Shown in pieces: positions 24,704 to 34,365 of a stretch of DNA of 53,376 bases (position 1 is its first letter; every line of letters begins with the position of its first letter). This stretch comes from an uncultured Prolixibacteraceae bacterium (GTDB taxonomy: Bacteria; Bacteroidota; Bacteroidia; Bacteroidales; Prolixibacteraceae). The stretch covers positions 1 through 53,376 of the forward strand of contig CAILJH010000252.1 in the NCBI GenBank assembly GCA_903834475.1, given 5' to 3'. The notes below the pieces were generated by a model, which made no database searches, was not told the origin of the DNA, and was given only the letters and a program-made list of their open reading frames with translations. The position numbers were made by a program, and so were the translations under genes.

Positions 24704-26212
24704 TTACTCCAGATCGCCATAAGTATAGGAAACAAAGGCCACTTTCTTACTGTCTGGACTCCATGCCGGAACATTGAAAGTTCCCTGACCGCCATAAATA
24801 TGAGCCAAAACTCTCGGTTCTTTACCATCAACAGCCTGCAATCTCAGCATGACCCTCTGGTTGTGAGGGTGGCTGGTTGCCGGAACTTCAGTTGGGTATG
24901 AGATGTAAATCAGTGATTTACCATTTGGAGATGGATGGGCAAACCAATTGTTGTGGTTGTCGGAAGTTACCTGTTCCTGATCGGTTCCATCCGGTTTCAT
25001 TCTCCAGATTTGCATGGTTCCGGTTCTGGTCGAATTAAAATAAATGTATTTTCCGTCGGGAGAATATTCAGGACCATCATCCAGACCCTTGGTGTTCGTC
25101 AGTTGTTTTTCCTGACCACCTTTTGCCGGACTCTGGTAAACATCGTATTCGCCATTCCGCTCGGCACAATATACCAGCATTTTTCCATCGGGTGACCAGC
25201 CATGCCAGTAGGAAGGTCCTTTTTCAGTTACCCGGAATGGTTTTCCTCCTTCAATCGGAAGTGTAAAAACAATCGAACTGGTTTTTCCATTCTCTTCGAC
25301 ATGATTACTGATTGCAAGCATTTTGCCATCGAATGAAATTCCATGGTCGTTATTGTTGTTAATGGCAATGCCCGATTCAATGACTTCCGGTTTTCCGCTT
25401 GCCAGATCAAATTTGTATAGTTTGCCTCCTGAATTATAAATCAGAAACTTGCCATCGCGTGACCAGTTTGGTGCTTCGATATGCGTCGCTGTTGTATAGA
25501 GAACTTTCCGGAGGCCGGTTTCTGTGTCCAGAATTTCGAGCCGGCTGGCAGATGGAGTTTTATAACCATCTACGCCATCAGCGGCAGCAACATCAAAACG
25601 GACATTCGAAAATTCTCCATTAACCGAGTTTTCAGGATTATGGGAGCAGGCGACCAGTCCAACAAAAAAGGAAGCTTCAATCGGAAGTTCAATTTCATTG
25701 GCCGCGGTCAGTTCTTTTTCTGTCTGGGCAATTCGGGCCAGAATTTTTGTGCCTTTTTTCTCGAGTTGAAGGTATTGTGCCCCAACTTCCTTGAATTTCA
25801 CTTCTTCAGTGATTCCGTCTTGCTTGGAGCGATACTGCAGCGAAAGTAAACCATCGGAATGATGAATAATGTCGGCATAGGGCGAACCCGGATCCAAAGT
25901 TTGTCTGATCATTAAACCAATTTTACGATGTGCATCACCTGTTTTTGTCAGGATTTCAACTTTTGCAGTTAATATAAAGTCGCTGCTTACTTTTCGGGCA
26001 GCAAAGAAGAATTCATCCTTTTCAGCCCAGATATTTTTTCCGGCACCGGTGATGTTGTAGGTTTGATCTTCAGAATTGAACAGCATTTTGCCTGAAATTG
26101 CCGGATTGCCAACATTTATTGATTCCGGAAAAAATGATTTTTGTGCTTGTGTCATCAGGTTAATTGTCAGAAATACAATTAGTAGTGAAAACGTTTTTTT
26201 TGGAGTCATCAT
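24704..26212 (-). CDS. Exported TolB-like WD40/PD40 beta-propeller protein
   Basis: 502-aa protein with signal peptide 1-23. A beta-sandwich region (about 28-210, DUF1349/laminin-G-like in character) precedes a TolB-type propeller made of PD40 blades: SRDGKFLIYN, SFDGKMLAIS, SPDGKMLVYC, SPDGKYIYFN, SPNGKSLIYIS, SPDSKKVAFVS (about 250-495). Often annotated as biopolymer transporter TolR/TolB-like; the ligand is unknown. It follows the fucR-like gene by 44 nt on the same strand, which may link it to sugar catabolism (inference). Confidence 0.8.
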   Translation of the reverse strand: MMTPKKTFSLLIVFLTINLMTQAQKSFFPESINVGNPAISGKMLFNSEDQTYNITGAGKNIWAEKDEFFFAARKVSSDFILTAKVEILTKTGDAHRKIGLMIRQTLDPGSPYADIIHHSDGLLSLQYRSKQDGITEEVKFKEVGAQYLQLEKKGTKILARIAQTEKELTAANEIELPIEASFFVGLVACSHNPENSVNGEFSNVRFDVAAADGVDGYKTPSASRLEILDTETGLRKVLYTTATHIEAPNWSRDGKFLIYNSGGKLYKFDLASGKPEVIESGIAINNNNDHGISFDGKMLAISNHVEENGKTSSIVFTLPIEGGKPFRVTEKGPSYWHGWSPDGKMLVYCAERNGEYDVYQSPAKGGQEKQLTNTKGLDDGPEYSPDGKYIYFNSTRTGTMQIWRMKPDGTDQEQVTSDNHNNWFAHPSPNGKSLIYISYPTEVPATSHPHNQRVMLRLQAVDGKEPRVLAHIYGGQGTFNVPAWSPDSKKVAFVSYTYGDLE

Positions 26213-26256
26213 GGTTTGTAGTTTAGGAATAAAATGCCCAAGTTACAAATTAGATT

Positions 26257-27252
26257 TTATAATGATCCACGAATAATTAAATTGGTTGGAATTACTTCAG
26301 CAATGTTTTTTTTGTCAACTATAAACAGTGCACAATCCTTTCCCATCCTCACAAAATCGGTTGAAATAACAGTAATTCCGGAGCCTACAATTTCTTTCAT
26401 CGGAGCATCGTTGTATGAAATAATTCCAATATCAGCCCCAATTTTGTATGCGTTTTTTTTGCAGTCTTTTACAATTTTAACCAGATCGGAATCTTTAATG
26501 ACAAAGTAAGCCTGACCTTGCTGAACTTCACGGTTTTCAATTTGGTCTAAAACGGCATGCGGCAGTTCATTATCGTCACAGAAATGGTTAAAGGCATCAA
26601 TGGTTTCAGCCGGATGCGGGGTGTTTTCCGGGAAAACGAGAATGAATTCCTTGTATTTCTGAATAAGTTTCAATCCTGAATTTAAACAATCATAAACTGC
26701 CTGATTAAAGTTCTGGGTCAGATAGGAGACTTCATTCCGGATATCAAATCCCATGTCAAGAATCAAAAGCTTTTTGGGATCGATTTTGCGAACCACATCT
26801 TCAACACTTTTGTTGTTGATGTTCATCACAATATACATGCTGTATCGCCCTAGACTATTCAATATCAGCTGATTAAAAACTTCAGGATTGTAATGATGAA
26901 ATAAAAGGTCAACTGAATAGTTATCAGGAAGATTAGCGCGGATTGACTTGTAAAGTTGTTCCTTAAAAGCGCTGAAATCGTCGAGTAAAATAAATACCCG
27001 GTAGGATTCGGATGCCACGAAATACCCTTTGGTTGGTGTTGAAGCGATGATGCTTCGCTGTTTTAAAATCGAGTAGGCTTTGAAAATGGTATCGCGCGAA
27101 ATACCACTTTGTTTGTTCAGCTGATTTACCGAGGGTAAAAAATCGCCTTCTTTTAGTCTTCCCAGATTTATCGCTTCGCTAACAGCATGAATTAACTGCT
27201 GCATCTTTGTTTGTGAGGAAGCTTCATCGAATGTAAAAGCAAATTTTTCCAT
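26257..27252 (-). CDS. GntR-type HTH / LacI-like sensor regulator, probable FucR
   Basis: 331-aa transcription regulator. An N-terminal GntR winged HTH (about 12-80: LKEGDFLPSVNQLNKQSGISRDTIFKAYSIL) is joined to a periplasmic-binding-protein/LacI-like sensor domain (about 95-325). In Bacteroides, FucR with this architecture represses the fucose operon and responds to L-fucose. Placing it directly downstream of fucI on the same strand supports the same role here, but specificity is inferred. A terminator separates it from fucI. Confidence 0.82.
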   Translation of the reverse strand: MEKFAFTFDEASSQTKMQQLIHAVSEAINLGRLKEGDFLPSVNQLNKQSGISRDTIFKAYSILKQRSIIASTPTKGYFVASESYRVFILLDDFSAFKEQLYKSIRANLPDNYSVDLLFHHYNPEVFNQLILNSLGRYSMYIVMNINNKSVEDVVRKIDPKKLLILDMGFDIRNEVSYLTQNFNQAVYDCLNSGLKLIQKYKEFILVFPENTPHPAETIDAFNHFCDDNELPHAVLDQIENREVQQGQAYFVIKDSDLVKIVKDCKKNAYKIGADIGIISYNDAPMKEIVGSGITVISTDFVRMGKDCALFIVDKKNIAEVIPTNLIIRGSL

Positions 27253-27267
27253 CGTAAGAGTTGTGTG

Positions 27268-27301
27268 AAAAGCCTGGATTGTATTTCCAATCCAGGCTTT
27301 T
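27268..27301 (-). terminator. Intrinsic terminator between fucI and its regulator
   Basis: Long stem AAAAGCCTGGATT (27268-27280) / AATCCAGGCTTTT (27289-27301), loop GTATTTCC. Positioned right after the fucI stop region, it should attenuate read-through into the GntR gene. Confidence 0.82.
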
Positions 27302-27357
27302 AAGTATAAGAGATTTGAACTTCAGTCACTCCGGACTTTAGTTTACTTTAGTCACTT

Positions 27358-29145
27358 TTATTTGTACAACGGTCCATAGGTGGCACAGGCACGAAAATCA
27401 GCACTTTCTTTATCCGTTCCGAAAGCAGACCAGGCACTTGGCCTGAAAATCTGATCGTCGCTCACATTGTGCATATTGACCGGAATACGCAAAATTGAAG
27501 CCAGTGTAATCAGGTCCGCTCCAATATGTCCGTATGAAATGGCTCCATGATTGGCACCCCAGTTAGCCATGACGCTGTAAACATCTTTAAAAGCATCATT
27601 ATCGGCCAGGCGTGGAACAAACCAAGTTGTTGGCCAGGTCGGATTGGTGCGTTTATCTAAAACGGTATGGATTTCGTCAGGTAATTCAACGGTCCAGCCT
27701 TCGGCAATTTGCAAAACCGGGCCAATTCCTTTCACCAGATTTATTCTTGACATGGTAACCGGCATTTCAGCGGCAGTTTTGAATTGCGAGGAATAACCAC
27801 CACCACGGAAATAGCCCAAATCAGCCGGACACCAGCGTGTGTTTTCCAAACAGGCTGTAGCTTCTTCTTCCGAAATTTGCCAGAATGCTTTCATGGCAGG
27901 ATTTCCATCTGAATCGCGCTGTTGGGCTGTTGCATCCAAAGTTGTCGAACCCGAATTAATCAGGTGGATAACCCCGTTTGCTGCAGTTCCGGTTAATTCT
28001 TTGCCTGTTACACGTTTTACTGCATCAGGACTCCAGTAGGTACGAACATCAGAGAAAATCTGGGCAGTATTGGTCAGCAAATGGCCAAACAACATGGAAG
28101 CACCATTCAGACTGTCATTCTCAGTGGCAAAAACAAATGCCTGACGAATTCCGTTCCAGTCGAAAGAAGAATTCAGAATAGCTTCAGTAAAATCAGCATT
28201 TGGATAATAATCCGTCCACTGACGTTGTCCCTGGAATCCTCCTAAAATTGCATTCCGGCCTTTTGCTTCTTCACCAAATCCCAGTTCTTTCAGTTTTGGA
28301 TTTCCGATCATCAGGTCACGGGCAATCAGTGTCATTTTTACTACAATTTCCCATTCCCAGTCTTTTCGTTCGCGCGAAGATTGTTTGGCTTCACGGTTGT
28401 GGTCCTCACCTTCAATGCAATTGGCTTTAGTCCATGCCAATGCTTTGGTATATTCTTCCTGATCAAAAATGCAGTGGTCAATCCGGCGTAAAAACTCAAC
28501 CGATTCGACAAATTCAGTCCGAATCCCCAGATATTCCTGAAAGAAATCAGGATCAACCATCGAACCGGCAATGCCCATGGAGGAATAGCCAATCGATAAA
28601 TATGATTTTCCTTTCATTTGTGCTGAAGCCAAAGCAGCTTTTGTAAATCGAAGCAGTTTTTCCTGAACATCGGCAGGAATGCTTTTGTCACCAGAATCCT
28701 GAACATCGCGTCCATAAATTCCAAATGCAGGAAGTCCTTTTTGCGAATATCCGGCAAGTGCTGCAGCGAGGTACACTGCTCCCGGACGCTCAGTTCCGTT
28801 GAAACCCCAGACAGCCTTTGGCAGCAGGGGAGTGGTGTCCATTACTTCGGTTCCGTAACACCAGCAAGGAGTAACTGTTAGTGATACGCCAACGCCCTCG
28901 ATTTCAAATTTGTCGGCACATCGTGCAGCATCAGCCACACCGCCAATGGTGGTGTCGGCAATGACACATTCCACTTTTTCGCCGCCAGGAAAGCGAAGGT
29001 TTTCTTCAATGAATTTGGCTGCAGCTTTAGCCATATTCATGGTTTGTACTTCGAGCGACTCGCGTACACCCATTTCTCTGCCATCGATCACAGGGCGGAT
29101 GCCAACTTTGGGCAAACGACCAATAAGTCTTGTGTTTGAAGTCAT
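27358..29145 (-). CDS. fucI: L-fucose isomerase
   Basis: Converts L-fucose to L-fuculose (and D-arabinose to D-ribulose), the first catabolic step after uptake. At 595 aa it is the family length. Conserved segments: [86 protein letters not shown] and [18 protein letters not shown], which include the metal-binding Glu/Asp/His. The start at 29145 is chosen because the 30 extra upstream residues are low complexity and absent from the family. A GntR-type regulator lies downstream; fuculokinase, aldolase and permease genes are not in this window. Confidence 0.95.
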   Translation of the reverse strand: MTSNTRLIGRLPKVGIRPVIDGREMGVRESLEVQTMNMAKAAAKFIEENLRFPGGEKVECVIADTTIGGVADAARCADKFEIEGVGVSLTVTPCWCYGTEVMDTTPLLPKAVWGFNGTERPGAVYLAAALAGYSQKGLPAFGIYGRDVQDSGDKSIPADVQEKLLRFTKAALASAQMKGKSYLSIGYSSMGIAGSMVDPDFFQEYLGIRTEFVESVEFLRRIDHCIFDQEEYTKALAWTKANCIEGEDHNREAKQSSRERKDWEWEIVVKMTLIARDLMIGNPKLKELGFGEEAKGRNAILGGFQGQRQWTDYYPNADFTEAILNSSFDWNGIRQAFVFATENDSLNGASMLFGHLLTNTAQIFSDVRTYWSPDAVKRVTGKELTGTAANGVIHLINSGSTTLDATAQQRDSDGNPAMKAFWQISEEEATACLENTRWCPADLGYFRGGGYSSQFKTAAEMPVTMSRINLVKGIGPVLQIAEGWTVELPDEIHTVLDKRTNPTWPTTWFVPRLADNDAFKDVYSVMANWGANHGAISYGHIGADLITLASILRIPVNMHNVSDDQIFRPSAWSAFGTDKESADFRACATYGPLYK

Positions 29146-29507
29146 TTTATAAAGATTTTTTGAAATAATTATTCGCGTTTTTTGCTGATATTTTATTGTC
29201 CTGTACTGTGCTGCTAAGTAAATACTTTTTTTCAAAATCTGAAATGTTGGTGAACAGGTTTATGAAAGTTGAAATGAGAAAAAATTGTGTGACAATTCAT
29301 TCAAATTTTGTATATTTAATGATAATCGCTTGTTCATCAAATTCTTCTCATGCAAATTCTATAAATGCATGCAAAAGGTGAATGATACATCTTTACTATT
29401 TACGACTGAGATACTAATTCTACTTTCATTCCAAAATTGTCCAAACGAGCAAAATATTTTGCTGTTAGCTAAATTCTATATTTATGAAATTATTTAAATT
29501 TTCAACC
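29146..29507. promoter_or_regulatory. Divergent intergenic region with a GntR-like operator candidate
   Basis: This A/T-rich gap separates fucI (minus) from a phosphoesterase gene (plus). It contains the perfect dyad AATTGT-GTG-ACAATT (29284-29298). The core TGTnnnACA resembles GntR-family operators, so it is a candidate site for the FucR-like regulator; this is inference. No tRNA or further gene was seen. Confidence 0.35.
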
Positions 29508-30851
29508 ATGAAGTATTTAAAATTGCTGATTTTTTTGGCAGTAGTCTGCCTGATTAATTCCTGTTCAAAAGATGCGATATTTGAACCTCAGAATGAAGGT
29601 TCTTCTATATCTGGCGAACTCCTGAAATCCGGGAAACTATCACTGGATATTGCAGTTGTTTCTGACATCCATTACCTTGCAGCCTCGCTTTTGAGAAATG
29701 ATGCAGTAAATGGTGCTGCATTTCAGACCTACCTGGCATTTGATCCTAAACTTATTGAATACAGCATTCCCATTCTTGATGAAGTTGTATCTAAGCTTGA
29801 AAAAGAAAAACCGGATATTCTCCTGATTCCGGGCGACTTGACAAAAGATGGTGAAAAATTAAGCCACATTGCCGTGGCTAAAATCCTTCACCGACTTGCA
29901 AGCCAAGGAATCATGGTTTTTGTCATTCCAGGCAATCATGACATCAATAACCCGCAATCGAAAGGTTATCGCGGCCAAAACTCGTATGAAACAGAAACAG
30001 TTTCTCCTGAAAGGTTTGCAGATATATACGATGACTTTGGCTACCGGAATGCAAAATACCGGGATCCTCATTCACTAAGCTATATTTGTCAGGTTAAGAG
30101 CGATTTATGGATATTGGGAATTGACGATTGCAAATACGATCAGAACATTGGAGCAACCGAACCGGTAATTTCAGGAAAAATCAGACCGGAAACTTTGCGT
30201 TGGATTAAGGACAAAATGAAAAATGCCAAAAAAGAAAAGGTGACAGTTTTGGCCATGATGCATCATGGAATAATGGAACATTATACAGGCCAGAATCAAC
30301 TTGATCCAGGCTTTGTGGTTGATAATTGGGAAACTGTTGCACCGGAACTGATGGAAGCCGGTATTCAGGTATTTTTCACCGGTCACTATCATGCCAATGA
30401 TATTACAGAATTACAATCGAACGGAAAAACTTTGTACGACATTCAAACCGGCTCATTGGTGAGTACCCCGAGTCCTTATCGTTTGATAAAATATTCGGGA
30501 AATTCACTGAATATAAGTACTGAGCATGTTGTATCTATTCATGCAAGAATTCCAAATGGGTTAAGTTTTGTTGATTATTCAACCGTTTTCCATCAGCAAC
30601 ACTTTGATGCCTATTTTGACTACGTACTAAAAAACAAATATCTAATGCCTGAACCTTATGCTTCCTACTTTGCTCCACGTTTCAGAAATGCCATCATGGC
30701 GCATTATGCAGGCGATGAGCAAATCACTGATGATGAGCAAGTGAAGGTATATGAACTTTTGGGAGTATCGCAAGAACTATACGGGGCTGTAATGACTCTC
30801 TGGACAGATTTGCCTCCAAAGGATAATGAAATACACCTTGAGCTGAATTAG
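29508..30851 (+). CDS. Metallophosphoesterase lipoprotein
   Basis: Calcineurin-like phosphoesterase exported as a lipoprotein: the signal ends LINSC with Cys near residue 19. Metal-site motifs run in order: VVSDIHY (DxH), LLIPGDLTKDGE (GDxx), FVIPGNHDIN (GNHD), MMHHG (His) and FTGHYHAND (GHxH), all within about residues 45-300. A C-terminal helical extension (about 350-447) follows. Start 29508 is preferred because it gives a normal lipoprotein signal; ATG 29484 would add 8 residues. Substrate unknown. Monocistronic, with its own terminator. Confidence 0.86.
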   Translation: MKYLKLLIFLAVVCLINSCSKDAIFEPQNEGSSISGELLKSGKLSLDIAVVSDIHYLAASLLRNDAVNGAAFQTYLAFDPKLIEYSIPILDEVVSKLEKEKPDILLIPGDLTKDGEKLSHIAVAKILHRLASQGIMVFVIPGNHDINNPQSKGYRGQNSYETETVSPERFADIYDDFGYRNAKYRDPHSLSYICQVKSDLWILGIDDCKYDQNIGATEPVISGKIRPETLRWIKDKMKNAKKEKVTVLAMMHHGIMEHYTGQNQLDPGFVVDNWETVAPELMEAGIQVFFTGHYHANDITELQSNGKTLYDIQTGSLVSTPSPYRLIKYSGNSLNISTEHVVSIHARIPNGLSFVDYSTVFHQQHFDAYFDYVLKNKYLMPEPYASYFAPRFRNAIMAHYAGDEQITDDEQVKVYELLGVSQELYGAVMTLWTDLPPKDNEIHLELN

Positions 30852-30864
30852 AATTAGCAGAAAG

Positions 30865-30901
30865 CTGGTCCGATGACTTAATCGACATCGGACCAGATTT
30901 T
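30865..30901 (+). terminator. Intrinsic terminator of the phosphoesterase gene
   Basis: Perfect 11-bp stem CTGGTCCGATG (30865-30875) / CATCGGACCAG (30886-30896), then ATTTTT. Confidence 0.88.
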
Positions 30902-30952
30902 TAGAGTCGAACAAGGAGGAGTCAATTTCCAACGGCATCCGTCGAGATACTT

Positions 30953-31891
30953 TTATTTATCCAGCAAAAGCCTTTTCATGACCTCGTCATAATATGGCTT
31001 TTCATTCAGACTCGAATGTGATCCTGGAAAATAAAGAAGATCAACCTCAATATAATTGGGAAAGTCGAAGTCTCGCATGACCACAGCACATCGCATATCA
31101 TTGGAAAGCCTGGTATTGTCAATCATAGGGAACTGGAAATAATCAATGGTAAATTCCTGGGTTACCATGTTGACAAACTTTTCGTTTATGGAGTTCTCAA
31201 TATCCAGCCTCACATTGACCGATTTTTCATCCACATTGTATTTCGTAGCCTTTAGATATACCACTCTTTTATAAACATCCGAAGTGCTTCCTGTTTTAAT
31301 GGTATCATAAAATGTCTTTGAATCTTTCCAATCAATGGGTAATTCCTGTGAAAATCCAGGTTTATAGGCCGTTGTATCACCCGGGAAAGTAATAAACATC
31401 ATTTCTTTTGCAGTAGCACCTTCGAGGCTCGAGATCTGTTTAGAAGTCACATCTTTGGCCATCTTATACAAGCGTTTCCGGTATTCTTTCCGGAAGTCCT
31501 TATTCTTTTCAAGTGCAATTTTCCTGTTCAGGTAATCAAAAAGTGGCATAAGATTAAGCGACTGATGGAAGTTGTATGCCAGAAGTTCGAGTTGCAGAAT
31601 ATTTTCGTCTAATGTACTCGACGAATCTTTAAGAATGGTGCCAAGAATTGAGTTGAACATATCTTTCCGAAGGGCACTTTCAGCTTGTTCCCGGGTGCTC
31701 ATTAATTCGGTGTAAAGACGATTTTTCGATTCATTATTCTGTTTGTTATTCAGATAAACTGAACCAAAATAGCTTACCAAAGCGATCGTTAAGGCAGCAA
31801 CAATTCCACCGATAGGTTGCATAAGGATTCCAATTTTATCCCATTTGTCCCGCTTTTCTTTTTTTTGAGCTACAGGGTCTTCAGTATCCAT
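30953..31891 (-). CDS. Single-pass membrane protein of unknown function
   Basis: 312 aa. A charged cytoplasmic N-terminus (MDTEDPVAQKKEKRDKW) precedes one membrane helix (about 27-48, GGIVAALTIALVSYFGSVYL) and a long soluble part that is helical at first and then strand-rich. No family recognised. Its start lies inside the end of the upstream carboxypeptidase-regulatory-like gene (22-nt overlap), so the two are translationally coupled and probably form one functional unit. Confidence 0.68.
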   Translation of the reverse strand: MDTEDPVAQKKEKRDKWDKIGILMQPIGGIVAALTIALVSYFGSVYLNNKQNNESKNRLYTELMSTREQAESALRKDMFNSILGTILKDSSSTLDENILQLELLAYNFHQSLNLMPLFDYLNRKIALEKNKDFRKEYRKRLYKMAKDVTSKQISSLEGATAKEMMFITFPGDTTAYKPGFSQELPIDWKDSKTFYDTIKTGSTSDVYKRVVYLKATKYNVDEKSVNVRLDIENSINEKFVNMVTQEFTIDYFQFPMIDNTRLSNDMRCAVVMRDFDFPNYIEVDLLYFPGSHSSLNEKPYYDEVMKRLLLDK

Positions 31892-32199
31892 TTGTCGCCA
31901 GATTTATTCAATGTTAGATTGTAACGGGTAGCATTGTTTGTTGAAAAAACATCTAAACTTGCTCCTTTATACCCAACAACTTCAAATTTGAGTTTCCCAA
32001 CTTCCTTAATTTTTAGCGTGAAGTAGCCGTTTTCATCTGTAGTATTGGAGGCAACGACTTTGTCATTCTGAATGATTTGAACAACCTGCTTGGTCAATGG
32101 TTTACCATCGTCACCTTTTAAAGTTCCATAAATCTCTCCTGCAAAAGTAAAGACAGGAAAACAGATTAGAATAATAATGAGGATTCTTGCAGCTTTCAT
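31870..32199 (-). CDS. Small exported protein with a carboxypeptidase-regulatory-like (Ig) domain
   Basis: 109 aa. Signal peptide (MKAARILIIILICFPVFTFAG) followed by one CarboxypepD_reg-like beta-sandwich: GEIYGTLKGDDGKPLTKQVVQI, ENGYFTLKI, KLKFEVVGYKG. In Bacteroidetes this domain usually heads large TonB-dependent proteins; here it stands alone. The start at 32199 gives a normal signal peptide; ATG-like codons up to 32220 are less suitable. First gene of a two-gene unit. Confidence 0.7.
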   Translation of the reverse strand: MKAARILIIILICFPVFTFAGEIYGTLKGDDGKPLTKQVVQIIQNDKVVASNTTDENGYFTLKIKEVGKLKFEVVGYKGASLDVFSTNNATRYNLTLNKSGDKWILKTL

Positions 32200-32248
32200 A
32201 GGAATTAAATTTATTAACATCGATTACTTATCTGTATCTAAACTATAC

Positions 32249-32256
32249 CAAATTTA
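32249..32256 (-). promoter_or_regulatory. Candidate promoter -7 element of the two-gene unit
   Basis: On the minus strand this reads TAAATTTG, an exact TAnnTTTG match, about 50 nt upstream of the start at 32199. The -33 element is not evident. Confidence 0.35.
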
Positions 32257-32312
32257 AGAAATTATGCGATATAATCCTTTAGCTGATCAGCATAGATTCT
32301 GCTGCTTTATTT

Positions 32313-33386
32313 TTATAGTTGGCTGATTCTGCTCAGCAAATAATGATCGGCCAGGACAATAGCAGCCATCGATTCAACAATCGGAACAGCGCGTGGAAGT
32401 ACACATGGATCGTGACGGCCTTTCGGATTTATAGTTACTTCTTTTTCAGCACGATCGACCGTATTTTGTTCTTTCAGCAGGGTGGCGATTGGCTTAAATG
32501 CGACATTGAAGTAAATATCTTCGCCGTTCGAAATGCCACCCTGAATTCCACCGGAATTATTTGTTTTGGTTCGCACTCCTTTTTCAGTTTTGATAAAAAC
32601 ATCGTTGTGTTCTGAACCTGACAAACGGGTGCCATCGAAGCCTGAACCGTATTCAAATCCCTTTACTGCATTGATTCCAAGCATTGCAAACCCAAGGTCG
32701 GCATGCAGCTTATTGAAAACCGGTTCGCCCCAGCCGGCAGGTACACCCTGAATTACTCCTGTTACCACGCCACCAACGGTATCATGATCGCGGCCGGCTT
32801 CTTCAATTCGGGCAATCATTCGTTCAGCAGTTTCAGCATCCGGACAACGAACAATATTCGATTCGGTTTGGCTTAAATCAAGTTCGGAATAGCGTTTGTT
32901 GAGTTGAATTTCACCAACTCTGGAAACATAGGCCTGAATCGAAACGCCAACTCTTTTCAGTAGTAATTTGGCTACAGCACCAGCTACCACACGGGCAATG
33001 GTTTCGCGGGCCGATGAGCGGCCACCGCCACGATGATCTCGGGTTCCGTATTTCTGAATGTAGGTATAATCAGCGTGCGACGGACGAAAGACATCTTTCA
33101 GGTCGTTGTAATCGGATGAATGCTGATCTTTATTCCGGATTTGAAAAGCAATGGGAGTTCCCTGAGTTATACCTTCAAATATTCCGGACAAAAATTCCAC
33201 CTGATCACTTTCATCACGTTGGGTCGTGATTTTGGATTGTCCTGGTTTCCGACGGTTCAGCTCATTCTGGATAAAATCCAGATCAATTTCCAACCCGGCT
33301 GGGCAGCCGTCAATAATACCACCAATGGCTTTCCCGTGAGATTCACCAAAAGAAGTTAACCTGAAAATTTGTCCAAAGCTGTTCAT
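32313..33386 (-). CDS. aroC: Chorismate synthase
   Basis: Last shikimate-pathway enzyme: EPSP to chorismate with reduced FMN. Signatures: [24 protein letters not shown] at the N-terminus, [21 protein letters not shown] (about 108-128), and [23 protein letters not shown] near the C-terminus. At 357 aa it is standard. Monocistronic. Confidence 0.97.
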   Translation of the reverse strand: MNSFGQIFRLTSFGESHGKAIGGIIDGCPAGLEIDLDFIQNELNRRKPGQSKITTQRDESDQVEFLSGIFEGITQGTPIAFQIRNKDQHSSDYNDLKDVFRPSHADYTYIQKYGTRDHRGGGRSSARETIARVVAGAVAKLLLKRVGVSIQAYVSRVGEIQLNKRYSELDLSQTESNIVRCPDAETAERMIARIEEAGRDHDTVGGVVTGVIQGVPAGWGEPVFNKLHADLGFAMLGINAVKGFEYGSGFDGTRLSGSEHNDVFIKTEKGVRTKTNNSGGIQGGISNGEDIYFNVAFKPIATLLKEQNTVDRAEKEVTINPKGRHDPCVLPRAVPIVESMAAIVLADHYLLSRISQL

Positions 33387-33466
33387 AATTATAGAAAAGA
33401 ATAAAGAGGAAAAAGGAAAAAGTCAAGACTGGCTCTGTAATACTTCGGAGAAAACAGTTTTAAATA

Positions 33467-33489
33467 CTTTGTGCCTTTGTGTCTTTGTG
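33467..33489. repeat. Short tandem repeat CTTTGTG x3
   Basis: Three CTTTGTG units at 8-nt spacing (33467, 33475, 33483) in the gap between aroC and slyD. Similar CTTTGTGCCTTTGTG strings are common intergenic micro-repeats in this phylum. No function assigned. Confidence 0.5.
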
Positions 33490-33506
33490 TTTAATAATTG
33501 ATGTAA

Positions 33507-33547
33507 TAAAAAATGTTGTCCCAAAATACGAAATTCTGAGACAACAT
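33507..33547 (-). terminator. Intrinsic terminator of slyD
   Basis: Stem ATGTTGTC (33513-33520) / GACAACAT (33540-33547), followed on the minus strand by a run of T. Confidence 0.8.
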
Positions 33548-33571
33548 CCGAAATTTATCTGATAAAACAGA

Positions 33572-34186
33572 TTAACAACCGCAGCCGCTTCCGCAACCAC
33601 CTTTTCCTTCGGTGCTGCAACTGCCTTCTGCGTATTCTCCGTCGTCACAACCGCAACCGCCACTTCCACAGCTTCCGCCACCGCTGCCACATCCACATCC
33701 ACCACCGCCTAAGGTAGCAGCGATTTCGGCATCAGTAGCTTCTCTCACTTCCAGAATGTCACCTTTAAAGAACAAACTTTCGCCGGCCAAAGGATGATTA
33801 AAATCCATTTTAACAATGTCATCTGTGATTTCAAGCACCAAACCGTTTAGTTTCTGACCGCTGGTACTCATCATAGGAACCGAGTTTCCTTCAGCAATCA
33901 TTTCTTCATCAAATTCTCCATCAATGAAGAAAATATGTTTAGGAAGATCTACAATTGCATTTTCGTCCAATTCGCCATAAGCATCAACATCCAGTAAACT
34001 GATCTCAAATGGATTTCCTGCCTGAAGACCTTCCAGATAGGATTCAAATTTGGGAAGCATTAATCCTGAACCAAACACAAAACTCAATGGTTTCTCGCTG
34101 GTCGCCTGTTCAATCATTTCTCCCTGAGCATCATCATAGTGCAGATCGTATGTTAGGGAAACCATTTTGTTTTTTCCAATTTTCAT
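33572..34186 (-). CDS. slyD: SlyD-type FKBP peptidyl-prolyl isomerase with Cys/Gly metal tail
   Basis: 204-aa prolyl isomerase and chaperone. The FKBP core with the inserted IF domain covers about 1-150 (VSLTYDLHYDDAQGEMIEQAT, FVFGSGLMLPKFESYLEGLQAG, DFNHPLAGESLFF). The C-terminal tail (about 160-204) is almost entirely Gly and Cys with repeated CGCGSGG-type units. In SlyD such a tail binds nickel and other metals; here it has few His, so it is Cys-dominated. No hydrogenase or urease genes are near. The same DNA read in another frame gives a spurious Ala/Val ORF. Confidence 0.93.
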   Translation of the reverse strand: MKIGKNKMVSLTYDLHYDDAQGEMIEQATSEKPLSFVFGSGLMLPKFESYLEGLQAGNPFEISLLDVDAYGELDENAIVDLPKHIFFIDGEFDEEMIAEGNSVPMMSTSGQKLNGLVLEITDDIVKMDFNHPLAGESLFFKGDILEVREATDAEIAATLGGGGCGCGSGGGSCGSGGCGCDDGEYAEGSCSTEGKGGCGSGCGC

Positions 34187-34235
34187 AAACTTTTGTTTTA
34201 ATTGTTTTTTTATAATCGTACAAAGAAATAAAATT

Positions 34236-34261
34236 CGCGGATAATAAAAATAGGATCCGCG
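34236..34261 (-). terminator. Hairpin after the DUF4465 gene, probable terminator
   Basis: CGCGGAT (34236-34242) / ATCCGCG (34255-34261) with an A/T-rich tract on the minus-strand 3-prime side. It lies between the DUF4465 gene and slyD and could separate their transcripts. Confidence 0.5.
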
Positions 34262-34365
34262 TTTTCCGCTTGAATTATTAAGGATAACATCAGAAACAGG
34301 GTTTGGTTTAAACAGTCAAAAGAGTTTCTGTTGTTAAATGGCTGAAAGCCGGAATAGACAAATTG

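Noticed and set aside
33467..33489. CRISPR-like array
   Set aside because: Only three 7-nt units at 8-nt spacing, without spacers; no cas genes anywhere in the window.
33460..33705. Ala/Val-rich 81-codon frame over the slyD tail
   Set aside because: Frame-shifted reading of the Gly/Cys-rich repeats of SlyD; it also crosses the slyD terminator.
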